A stretch of 11,515 nucleotides of DNA. Source: an uncultured Synergistia bacterium (GTDB lineage Bacteria; Eremiobacterota; SpSt-956; JAKJGF01). The notes beneath the pieces are model-generated. The model was not told the DNA's origin and did no database searches. It saw nothing but the letters and a program-made list of their open reading frames with translations. Below are positions 1 to 7,141 of this stretch, one piece after another. The stretch covers positions 1 to 11,515 of the forward strand of contig CALARM010000443.1 in NCBI GenBank assembly GCA_937888925.1. Direction: 5' to 3'. Position numbers and translations under genes: made by a program. Positions within the stretch are counted from its first letter, which is position 1, and every line of letters begins with the position of its first letter.

Positions 1-486
1 CTTAAGGCCTTTTAATTCATGCCATAAAAAATATAGCATAAAAAGACCTGCAAGTAAAAGGAATGGGCCAACAGTTATCTGCCACCGGTAAGACGGATAC
101 ACAGACATCAACTTTGCAGTAAGAGAATCCCCATGCATCTTTATCCAGTAATTGGTGTAATCTCCTATACTTTCGTGGAAGGCAGTGCCATCGTCTATGG
201 CAATACACATAAAAAATATGCCGTAGAAAAACCATATAATACCTTTTTTCAGGTTCTCTGCTTTTACGAAGAAACAGATACATAACAGTGTTATACCGAT
301 ACAAAAGGTCTGTATGGATGAAAAGAAGTTGGCAAAAGAATGTTCACCTGTAATATTAAAGATCTTTCGAAAGGATGGTACTGGAATAAATATAAAGAGA
401 TTTGAAGCAATAAAAATATCCAGTAAGATTAAAATAATCTCAATAATAAGACAAATAATAAAAACATAATAAATAAGCTTTTTCAT
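1..486 (-). CDS. Integral membrane protein of unknown function, C-terminus cut by the left window edge
   Basis: The frame is open from an ATG at 486 to base 1 without a stop, giving 162 residues. I do not recognise the family. Hydrophobic segments lie at about residues 4-35, 58-74, 80-97 and 136-156, so at least four membrane helices are likely. Between helices three and four is an acidic/His motif, IDDGTAFHESIGD (D98, D99, H104, E105). It resembles the D-[DE]-x4-HE signature I recall from several uncharacterised multi-pass bacterial proteins; the function is unknown and metal binding would be a guess. An in-frame ATG at 507 would add seven residues (MSLYSIS). Neither start has a well-placed Shine-Dalgarno site; a GAGGA lies 14 bases before the 507 ATG. 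The gene lies about 100 bases downstream of the permease-peptidase and probably has its own promoter. Codon use and direction match the neighbours, so I regard it as real. Confidence 0.8.
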   Translation of the reverse strand, partial: MKKLIYYVFIICLIIEIILILLDIFIASNLFIFIPVPSFRKIFNITGEHSFANFFSSIQTFCIGITLLCICFFVKAENLKKGIIWFFYGIFFMCIAIDDGTAFHESIGDYTNYWIKMHGDSLTAKLMSVYPSYRWQITVGPFLLLAGLFMLYFLWHELKGLK

Positions 487-535
487 TGAAATACTGTACA
501 AAGACATCTTTAAATGAAAATTCCTCTACTTTTAA

Positions 536-564
536 ATTATAACAAATTTATAAAAAAAGGTGAA
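536..564 (-). promoter_or_regulatory. Candidate sigma-70-like promoter for the left-edge membrane protein gene
   Basis: On the minus strand a perfect TATAAT (536-541) is preceded after 17 bases by TTCACC (559-564), which matches TTGACA at four of six positions. Transcription would start near 529, giving a short leader before the ATGs at 507 or 486. The spacer includes a run of seven T. The region is AT-rich, so a chance TATAAT is possible, but the box, spacing and location between two genes agree. Confidence 0.45.
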
Positions 565-568
565 ACAT

Positions 569-592
569 CTCTATATTAAATCCTCTATAGAG
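569..592. repeat. Short inverted repeat at the end of the permease-peptidase gene
   Basis: CTCTATA at 569-575 is complementary to TATAGAG at 586-592, giving a 7-base-pair stem with a 10-base loop. The right part is itself a 10-base perfect palindrome (583-592) that overlaps the TAG stop at 585-587. On the minus strand the seven-T run (552-558) begins about ten bases after the stem, so this is at best a weak terminator. On the plus strand five T follow directly, but no plus-strand gene ends here. Confidence 0.25.
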
Positions 593-3500
593 TTTTTACT
601 GTAATAACATTATCATTTACTATTCTATCAATAAGTTTGTATACAGGATCTATTCCTGCCTGAACAGGTTTTTTATCTACCGTAACAGTTATAGTATTTA
701 TACCGGTCTTGATTTCTTTTTTCTCAAGATATATAAAATTTCCATCTGTCCCTGTTACTCCAACATCAATAAGGTCTTTCATTTCTACAGGTGTTTCTCT
801 GCCAAGACTGTCACAGCGGTTCTTTCTTGCTTTAATTGTAAGACTTATATCATATTTTCCGTCACTTCTTTTCTTTACTGTTGCACTTTCCGTTTTATTA
901 TCCCAGATAGTAATAGTTTCCAGGAGATCTGTAAGAATGTATTCTTTATCGGGAGGAGTGACAGAGCGGAGATAATCAATAAGATCTGAAGCCAGAGGGT
1001 ATGGATGGCCTTTTTTATAGTCATGAAAAAATTTTGAAAGAGCATTATTTAGAACCTCTTCACCGAGATAATCCCTCAGGGTATACATAACAATAGCACC
1101 TTTTCTATAGTAAATATACTGATCCTTATCACCCTTAACCTGTGATAAAGGAACATCCCTTGCAACAGCTCTTTCTCCGAGATATTTCTGCATCTCGAAT
1201 TTAAGAAAATTACTTACACTCACCATACCATAAGCCTTCTCTACAGAGGTTATGGCAGAATACTGAGTCAGAGTTTCCAGAATTATATGAAGGCCCTGTG
1301 CTCTTGCAGGTATAAGCTGCTGTCCCCACCACTGATGGGATGTTTCATGGGCAGTAACAAAAAAAGGATAATCTACCAGGCCGGGATAATCTTTACGTAT
1401 AAGGGACAGAAGTCCCATAGTTTCTTCAAAAGCAATGGTGCCAGATGTACTTACAGCCATTCCCCAATAACCAGGAAGTTCTACAATACGAAGTTGATGA
1501 TAGGGATAGGGAGAAAAACTGGAACTGTTGAAATCAATAGCTCCCTTCATACCCTTAATCAGGCGGTGAATATTGTACTTATGACTGTGATGATAATAAA
1601 CTTCAAGTAAAATATCGTTATATGTTTCTCTTATAACATCATATTTCCCTGAGATTACGAAAAACTGCATAACCATAGGACCGTCTGACTCATATTTAAA
1701 ATAATTTCTTCCTCCTTCTGTCCACTCTTTTTTCAGGCTTCCAGGAAGAAAAGCCCTCTGATCCGGATCAGTGCTTATAGTGCCATGAAAAGGAATAAAA
1801 AGACCGTCAAAACTCATAGCGCCATGTTCTCTTGCCTCTTCTCTGTCTATAACAGGAGGTAAAGATTCTACAGGTTTGTCATCTATTTTTTTATCATCAT
1901 CTTTATTCACCTCATCTTTTATATAAGGTATAAATCCTATATGAGGTAAAAATGTGTCACTCATTAATCTGCTACCATTATAAACAAGCTCATATTCACC
2001 GGGTTTCTGAGAGAACCCCGGTGAAGGTTTTATGTCATAATTAAACGTCAGAGAAATTTCTTTACCGGGAGCCAGAGCTTCATGAAGATGGAAATGATAG
2101 ACCGTCCATCGGGGAAGAAATGAAACTTCTGCCGGTTCTGAAGAGCCGACCTTTACATCTGTCAGACGGGGCATGGCCTTATCATTGACAAGGACATCTG
2201 TTACCGGTGTTGAAGTAAGATTCTTCAGACTATAACTGATATTAGCAGAAAGGCGTCTCTCTTTCGGGAAAAAGGAAAAATCTCCTGATACGCCGGTAAT
2301 AACAGGCTGAGCAGAAGAAAGATGAGAATATTTTTCAATATATTTCTTCATCTCTTCTTTTTCCACGGCTTTATCCATGCTTTTTTCTACCATCTGTTCC
2401 GGTGTTTTATAAAGGATATGAGTGTTATAATAAATCCATCCTCCTGTGAGTATAAAAAGGATACAGGAAAGTAAAAAACTGTAACGAAGAGAGCCAGTAA
2501 AGCGTTTTCTTGCAAGTTTTATTCTATCTTTAAAAGAGGACGTAACACCTCGAATCCAGAAAAGTTGAGTAAGAATAAATATAATGACGGCACATAAAGT
2601 CCAGTAAAGCTGGTACCATCTCACAGGCCCAAGATAATGGCCATAACCGTTCATATCAGTATAATTGGGCAGAGGGATATAATTATAAATAAGAAGAGTA
2701 TAATCATTTATTACAGGGAACTGAGTTAATGACGGTATAAAAATAAAAGCAAAAAGACTCAAAAAATGTCCCATGTATTTGTTATTTACCAGCACATGTA
2801 TGAACAGAACAGGTACCATAAGGATAATCATAGAAGGTAAAGTAATGGTAAAAACAGAGGTAAAATAAAGACTTACTTCATAATTAAAATATCCTGAAAT
2901 AGTCTGATAAATCATAGATACGATAATAAGAAGAAAAAGGGCACAAATCTGTATGAGTATTACACAGATAAGTCTGGCAAGAGAAAAGATATAATCAGGA
3001 GTTACAGAAGTATCTATCAGACTGTCCATAGCGGAATCCCTGTCTCTCCAGAGGCTTTCTCCAAGTAAAAAAATGAGAAATAAAGACAGAAACCACGTAA
3101 AATACCAGCTAATACCGGTGACATAACCTGTGGTGGGCCAGGAAGGAACACCATAATTTGTATCAATTCCACCTATAGTTGAACAGATAAAGAGTAAAAT
3201 ACCTGCTAAAATTGTAACCCAGAACCATTTATTACCTGCAATATAACGGAATTCAAAATCTGTCTGTTCCCATAACTGTATCAATTTTCCTGTAAAGCCA
3301 TCGTTAAGTTTTAACACTGGCATGTCGAAATTTTTCTTTTCTTCTCTTCCATCTTCTGAAGCAATACTTTTCTTTCTAAAACAAGTTTCAAATATAGAAG
3401 GCATGGAAAAACGAAAGTATTTTATAAGATACATAATACCGACCCATGTAATGGAAAGCCAGACGATACGATTTACTATAACTATAGAGCTCACAGCTAC

Positions 3501-4208
3501 AGTAAGGGTATTTTTCTCCACAGGAGTCCAGTATTCCATTTCCTGTCCCGATGGAATTAATATATCGAAAAAAGCCTCTGCTCCTTTAATTCCAATCCAT
3601 TCGAAAGGTATTGAAAAAATTTGAAGTATTACAGGACATGCAATGGCCATTATATAAACCCATATAATACGTCTCGCAAGTAAACCTGTAGCAAAATATA
3701 GTGTTCCAAGAATAATTATATCGGGGATTACGTAACAGATATAAGGATAAAGGTAACTCCAGAGATGAAAATTTCCTATATGGGCAGAAACATTGGAAGG
3801 CAGAAGAGAACCTGCAAAAAGCCCTGCTCCTATACTGCACATAATAATAAAAGCTGTAAGCCATGCAGCCAGAAGTCGCCCGATTATGTAATGATATTCA
3901 CTGACGCCTCCAGTCACAAGAAGAGGATAAAAGTTCGTATCAAAATCCTTTGTGGCACTTTCACCAAAGAGTCCTCCTGATAATCCGATAAGAGCAAATA
4001 ACATTAACAGTGTGGTAAAAACATAAATCATATAAGGTGAATTAACACAGAGAGGGACTTCAGAGCCAAGAAATTTCTGAAGATCACTTCCGAGAAGTCC
4101 TGTTAAACCCAGAGATATAGAAAAAAGGAGGAGAAAAAATATATAATTAGTTCCCCGTCGAAACTGGCTATATAACTCAAAGATAAAAATTTCAAAAATA
4201 GTTTTCAT
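585..4208 (-). CDS. ABC-2-type permease fused to an M1-family (gluzincin) metallopeptidase domain
   Basis: This 1207-residue protein combines two sets of membrane helices with a C-terminal M1-like peptidase. The first set spans about residues 15-270 and the second about 325-620; residues from about 620 onward are predicted to lie outside the cytoplasm. Zinc-site residues are visible: HETSH at 954-958 (two His ligands and catalytic Glu955) and Glu978 in HIILETLTQYS. The spacer from HExxH to the third ligand is 19 residues, one more than the classic M1 spacing; I recall the same in other permease-peptidase fusions. GTIAFEE (923-929) stands where M1 exopeptidases have GAMEN, and YIYYRKG (1031-1037) supplies candidate catalytic tyrosines. 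The ATG overlaps the stop of the ABC ATPase gene (ATGA), with GAGG seven bases upstream, so the two are translationally coupled and should form one transporter. Substrate is unknown; peptide export or processing is inference. Confidence 0.92.
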   Translation of the reverse strand: MKTIFEIFIFELYSQFRRGTNYIFFLLLFSISLGLTGLLGSDLQKFLGSEVPLCVNSPYMIYVFTTLLMLFALIGLSGGLFGESATKDFDTNFYPLLVTGGVSEYHYIIGRLLAAWLTAFIIMCSIGAGLFAGSLLPSNVSAHIGNFHLWSYLYPYICYVIPDIIILGTLYFATGLLARRIIWVYIMAIACPVILQIFSIPFEWIGIKGAEAFFDILIPSGQEMEYWTPVEKNTLTVAVSSIVIVNRIVWLSITWVGIMYLIKYFRFSMPSIFETCFRKKSIASEDGREEKKNFDMPVLKLNDGFTGKLIQLWEQTDFEFRYIAGNKWFWVTILAGILLFICSTIGGIDTNYGVPSWPTTGYVTGISWYFTWFLSLFLIFLLGESLWRDRDSAMDSLIDTSVTPDYIFSLARLICVILIQICALFLLIIVSMIYQTISGYFNYEVSLYFTSVFTITLPSMIILMVPVLFIHVLVNNKYMGHFLSLFAFIFIPSLTQFPVINDYTLLIYNYIPLPNYTDMNGYGHYLGPVRWYQLYWTLCAVIIFILTQLFWIRGVTSSFKDRIKLARKRFTGSLRYSFLLSCILFILTGGWIYYNTHILYKTPEQMVEKSMDKAVEKEEMKKYIEKYSHLSSAQPVITGVSGDFSFFPKERRLSANISYSLKNLTSTPVTDVLVNDKAMPRLTDVKVGSSEPAEVSFLPRWTVYHFHLHEALAPGKEISLTFNYDIKPSPGFSQKPGEYELVYNGSRLMSDTFLPHIGFIPYIKDEVNKDDDKKIDDKPVESLPPVIDREEAREHGAMSFDGLFIPFHGTISTDPDQRAFLPGSLKKEWTEGGRNYFKYESDGPMVMQFFVISGKYDVIRETYNDILLEVYYHHSHKYNIHRLIKGMKGAIDFNSSSFSPYPYHQLRIVELPGYWGMAVSTSGTIAFEETMGLLSLIRKDYPGLVDYPFFVTAHETSHQWWGQQLIPARAQGLHIILETLTQYSAITSVEKAYGMVSVSNFLKFEMQKYLGERAVARDVPLSQVKGDKDQYIYYRKGAIVMYTLRDYLGEEVLNNALSKFFHDYKKGHPYPLASDLIDYLRSVTPPDKEYILTDLLETITIWDNKTESATVKKRSDGKYDISLTIKARKNRCDSLGRETPVEMKDLIDVGVTGTDGNFIYLEKKEIKTGINTITVTVDKKPVQAGIDPVYKLIDRIVNDNVITVKTL

Positions 4209-5098
4209 ACCTTTACCTCAGAGGGTTTAAGCCACCCTTTCAGAGCACAGAAATATACATCCTTTAAATCTGGTTCCAGTGGATCAAAATTCGCTTCAGG
4301 TCTATCTTCACTGAATATGTGAACTACAATCTTTCCCATAAAGAACCTGCTGGAAACAAGGCGGTATTTTTTTTCATAAAGGGATAAACTATCACGGTGT
4401 ATTGTATACTGCCAGATTCTTCCTTTTAATTCTTTCATAAGGCACAGAGGTTCACCTGCAAGTACTACCTGCCCGTCTGAAATAATTGCCATATATGGAC
4501 AGAGATCACTTACATCTTCAACTATATGAGTGGAGAGAATTATGGAAGATTGTTCGCTTATCTGGCTCAGAAGGTTCAGGAATCTTGTTCTTTCCGCAGG
4601 GTCCAGTCCTGCAGTCGGTTCATCTACTATGACTACCTTCGGATTTCCGAGTAATGACTGGGCAATACCAAATCTCTGTCTCATTCCTCCTGAATAACCG
4701 CTTACAGCTTTATGTCTTACCTCATAAAGATTAACCTGTTTTAAAAGGTAATCAACTGTTTCTTTTCTTTCCTTTCTATTTGTAACACCCTTTAAGATGG
4801 CAAGATGATTCAAAAGGTTTACTGCAGACACTCCCTGATAGACTCCGAAGGATTGAGGGAGATAGCCGAGCATTTTCCGCATTTTTTCTTTATCTTTAAG
4901 TACATCTATGTCTCCCATGGAGATTGTTCCGCTGTCTGCTTCCTGAAGTGTCGCAATGGTGCGCATAAGAGAGGATTTACCTGCACCATTGGGGCCAAGA
5001 AGGCCGAACATACCTACAGGTATATCCAGGTTAACACCTTTTAAAGCATGGGTGCCATTGGGATAGGTTTTGCTTAAATTTCTTATTTCTATATGCAT
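4205..5098 (-). CDS. ABC transporter ATP-binding protein
   Basis: This 297-residue cytoplasmic ATPase powers the permease encoded directly downstream. All nucleotide-binding motifs are intact: Walker A GPNGAGKS (35-42), Q-loop Gln82, signature YSGGMRQR (135-142), Walker B VVIVDEP (155-161), D-loop GLDP and H-loop His191 in LSTHIVED. The order and the C-terminal tail fit the ABC-2 exporter ATPases (CcmA/COG1131-like). I chose the ATG at 5098 because the domain begins at once (MHIEIRNLSKTYPNG) and purine-rich AAGGAAGATGGA precedes it. The frame stays open to an ATG at 5161, but those 21 extra residues look non-coding and run through a palindrome. The TGA stop overlaps the permease ATG by four bases. 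The gene follows the Fe-S gene after 121 bases, so it may share that transcript or have its own control region. Confidence 0.94.
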   Translation of the reverse strand: MHIEIRNLSKTYPNGTHALKGVNLDIPVGMFGLLGPNGAGKSSLMRTIATLQEADSGTISMGDIDVLKDKEKMRKMLGYLPQSFGVYQGVSAVNLLNHLAILKGVTNRKERKETVDYLLKQVNLYEVRHKAVSGYSGGMRQRFGIAQSLLGNPKVVIVDEPTAGLDPAERTRFLNLLSQISEQSSIILSTHIVEDVSDLCPYMAIISDGQVVLAGEPLCLMKELKGRIWQYTIHRDSLSLYEKKYRLVSSRFFMGKIVVHIFSEDRPEANFDPLEPDLKDVYFCALKGWLKPSEVKV

Positions 5099-5219
5099 GG
5101 ATATTCCATCTTCCTTATGATTGAATTTATGGTGACCTGTTCTAAGTACCGAACCGGTCATGGTTGTTAGTGGGCTTTCGAGATAGTACCTTTAAACTAA
5201 TACTCTATTTAAGCCTCAC
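5099..5219 (-). promoter_or_regulatory. Leader region of the ABC operon, no convincing promoter
   Basis: This is the only sizeable gap between the Fe-S gene and the ABC ATPase gene. I could not find a paired -35/-10 set; TACTAT near 5185 has no good partner. It also lacks a hairpin followed by T residues, so no intrinsic terminator is evident and read-through from the pilin/Fe-S operon is possible. Its main content is the 28-base palindrome listed separately. Confidence 0.35.
5133..5160. repeat. 28-base imperfect palindrome upstream of the ABC ATPase gene, possible operator or RNA hairpin
   Basis: The arms TGACCtGTTC (5133-5142) and GAACcGGTCA (5151-5160) are complementary apart from one central mismatch, around an 8-base spacer. 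That gives nine paired positions of ten. It ends 34 bases before the ATPase ATG. As DNA it could bind a dimeric regulator; as RNA it would be a stable leader hairpin. No T-run follows, so it is not an intrinsic terminator. The half-site order (GTTC-N8-GAAC) is not the GAAC-N4-GTTC of Gram-positive LexA boxes. Confidence 0.5.
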
Positions 5220-6707
5220 CTATCTGACTGTAATATAAATTGCAGAGCTTCCTGTTACAGGACACCTGTTTTCACACAGGCCGCATCCTGTACATAATTC
5301 AGGATTTACAACCGGCATTTCTATCTGATGGAAAAACCCGTTAATCTTTACAATTCTCTTTCTGACCTCTATGGCCTTCTCAGGTAAAGGACATACAGCC
5401 AGACACATCATACAGTTTTCATCCCTTATATAAGGAATACACCTGGTAGTGTTTACACAGGCAAGACCTATTTTTGCTTCTTTTTTTTCTTCCATTAGAA
5501 GGTACTTTATTGCACCGGTAGGACATACCTGTCCGCAGAGATTACATTCATATGAACAGGCGCCGATTTCAGGAACAATTCTTGGAGTCCAGAGATTTCC
5601 GGCGCCTCCTTCGAAGAGAAGAGGCTGAATTGCATTTGTAGGACATACCTTCATACATGTTCCGCATCTTATACATGTATTGTTAAAAAGCTCTTCTCCT
5701 ATAGAACCGGGAGGACGGATTAAAAAAGGATATTTATGTGTTGCAGAAGGATCCATCTGTAAAACAGGTAAGGCAATGATACCGAAAGCTCCTCCTTTAA
5801 TCATATCTCTCCTTGTAACTATGGCAGACGATGACACTGTATTTTTTTTGTCTTCCTTTACCAGACCAAAAGAAATAGCTTTTTCAGGACAGATGTATAC
5901 ACAGTTAAAACATTTTATACATTCATGTTTTAATGTATTGGTGCCGTTATGTTCTATGGCATTCATTTTACAATCTGTCAGGCATTTATTACAGGCGTTA
6001 CATTTATCAGATACTTTTCTATTGTAAAGAGAAAGATAGGAACACATACCCAGCATTGCACCGAGAGGACAGATATTTCGGCACCAGTAACGACGACGTT
6101 TCAGACTTAAGAGTAATATGCCGAAAAAAACCGACATTGTAAGCAGATTACCATAATAGACAGTCTGTTTTGCCGTAAAAAAATTCAGGTTTATTAAGAA
6201 GCCGGAGATGTCACTTTCTCTTTCTTTTATAAATGGAACATAATAAAGGAGAGTAAGAAAATGTCGTGTGATTAAATTAATAAAAGGATATATAAAAAGG
6301 GCATAACTTCTCTGAGCTATACACACAGGATCAAACAAACCTGCCAGGGAAACACCTGTCAGGGAAAGGACTGAAAGGGAAATAAAGATTATATATTTCC
6401 ACCTGCTATTGATGCAGTTTTTCTCCGGTGCAGACGGAACAACCTTATCAACAATATCTATAGTAGTACCCAGCGGGCAAATCCATCCGCAGAAGAATCT
6501 ACCGGAAAAGAAAGAAAGAACCAGCACAACAATTGCCGGGATAAGATATATAGAAACGGCATTTCTCGTACCTATAACAGTAAGGATACCGGTAAAAGGA
6601 CTCAGTTTAAGGAAGAAACTATCCTTTAGTTCTGCCATATCTATTATAAGATATAGAAAAACCAGGAAACATATAATCTGTATTATTCGTCTGAACTTTT
6701 TAATCAA
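5220..6707 (-). CDS. Membrane-bound polyferredoxin, NapH-like and NapG-like halves fused, six [4Fe-4S] sites
   Basis: The N-terminal half (about 1-280) resembles NapH/NosR-type quinol-oxidising membrane proteins. It has helices near 8-25, 52-70, 105-125, 135-158 and 185-201, paired motifs CGWICPLG (73-80) and CRNICPLGA (209-217), and two ferredoxin motifs (C236-x2-C-x2-C-x3-C246 and C263-x2-C-x2-C-x3-C273). TRRDMIKGG (298-306), a Tat-like twin-arginine stretch before a short hydrophobic segment, then leads into a NapG-like half. That half has clusters at C345-355, C384-395, C417/C423/C432-439 and C472-482. The likely role is passing electrons from quinol across the membrane to an unknown acceptor. 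No nap, nos or other terminal reductase is in the window. A stop directly precedes the TTG at 6707, so the frame cannot extend upstream. The first ATG (6638) would delete most of helix one and has no Shine-Dalgarno site, so TTG is the likely start. The gene overlaps the PilV-like gene by eight bases. Confidence 0.88.
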   Translation of the reverse strand: MIKKFRRIIQIICFLVFLYLIIDMAELKDSFFLKLSPFTGILTVIGTRNAVSIYLIPAIVVLVLSFFSGRFFCGWICPLGTTIDIVDKVVPSAPEKNCINSRWKYIIFISLSVLSLTGVSLAGLFDPVCIAQRSYALFIYPFINLITRHFLTLLYYVPFIKERESDISGFLINLNFFTAKQTVYYGNLLTMSVFFGILLLSLKRRRYWCRNICPLGAMLGMCSYLSLYNRKVSDKCNACNKCLTDCKMNAIEHNGTNTLKHECIKCFNCVYICPEKAISFGLVKEDKKNTVSSSAIVTRRDMIKGGAFGIIALPVLQMDPSATHKYPFLIRPPGSIGEELFNNTCIRCGTCMKVCPTNAIQPLLFEGGAGNLWTPRIVPEIGACSYECNLCGQVCPTGAIKYLLMEEKKEAKIGLACVNTTRCIPYIRDENCMMCLAVCPLPEKAIEVRKRIVKINGFFHQIEMPVVNPELCTGCGLCENRCPVTGSSAIYITVR

Positions 6708-7119
6708 TTAAGAAAGCTTCCATTGTAACATCGACCTTTTTGACTGCACCTCTACTGCCTTGCAATGCAGATTTTAAGACATTAACCGTTATTTTCTTAT
6801 AAACCTGACCGGAACATGTACTTTGAGATATGACTACTTTTACTGTAAATTCACCTTTAGTCGTTACTATTCCATTCTCATCCGTAACAGGTATGGAAGC
6901 AAAATCCATAGCTCTATAGTTTTCTATAGTTGTCTGTGCCAGTATAGTAGCCTGATTATAAGATGTACTCTTCTGAAGTGCCTCAAGCCCTCCTGTAAGA
7001 GCACCTATCATGGTGAGAAGGACTGTAGCAACAATGGCCATGGCAAATAATAATTCTGCCAGACTCATTCCTTTACCTGAATTTATCTTAGAATTTCTTT
7101 TCAAAAAGAATATTGCCAT
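6700..7119 (-). CDS. PilV/GspI-like minor type IV pilin
   Basis: This 139-residue prepilin-like protein has the class III signal KG|MSLAELLFAMAI: cleavage after Gly, Glu at mature position 5, then a hydrophobic helix of about 20 residues. The remaining globular part is small (about 95 residues) and has a single Cys (STCSGQVYKK). The PilV/GspI assignment rests on the signal, the short length and its place beside PilW-like and PilX-like genes; sequence identity in this family is low. I chose the ATG at 7119, seven bases after GGGGAGGT; the ATG at 7122 is also possible. A longer frame to 7191 would start inside the upstream gene and is rejected. The TAA stop lies inside the start region of the Fe-S gene (8-base overlap), so expression of the two is probably coupled. 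Prepilin peptidase and the assembly motor must be encoded elsewhere. Confidence 0.85.
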   Translation of the reverse strand: MAIFFLKRNSKINSGKGMSLAELLFAMAIVATVLLTMIGALTGGLEALQKSTSYNQATILAQTTIENYRAMDFASIPVTDENGIVTTKGEFTVKVVISQSTCSGQVYKKITVNVLKSALQGSRGAVKKVDVTMEAFLID

Positions 7120-7126
7120 CATGTGT

Positions 7127-7134
7127 ACCTCCCC
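7127..7134 (-). promoter_or_regulatory. Ribosome binding site that sets the PilV-like start
   Basis: Minus-strand GGGGAGGT is an almost ideal Shine-Dalgarno sequence. It lies 7 bases before the ATG at 7119 and 4 before the ATG at 7122. It rules out the longer frame starting at 7191 and places this start about 20 bases after the PilX-like stop. Confidence 0.75.
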
Positions 7135-7141
7135 GGAAGCA

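Noticed and set aside
17..304. Minus-strand open frame of 95 codons near the left edge
   Set aside because: It is a different frame of the partial membrane protein (1-486), whose frame gives hydrophobic helices, a plausible N-terminus and no stop.
709..3980. Plus-strand open frames across the permease-peptidase gene
   Set aside because: They lie opposite a well-supported long gene, encode no recognisable motifs and have no ribosome sites; they are shadows.
5133..5160. LexA/SOS box reading of the palindrome
   Set aside because: The half-sites are GTTC then GAAC with 8 bases between, not GAAC-N4-GTTC or CTGT-N8-ACAG, and the downstream genes are not DNA-repair genes.
5099..5161. N-terminal extension of the ABC ATPase to an ATG at 5161
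   Set aside because: The 21 extra residues do not resemble ATPase N-termini, cross the palindrome and lack a ribosome site; the domain starts at the ATG at 5098.
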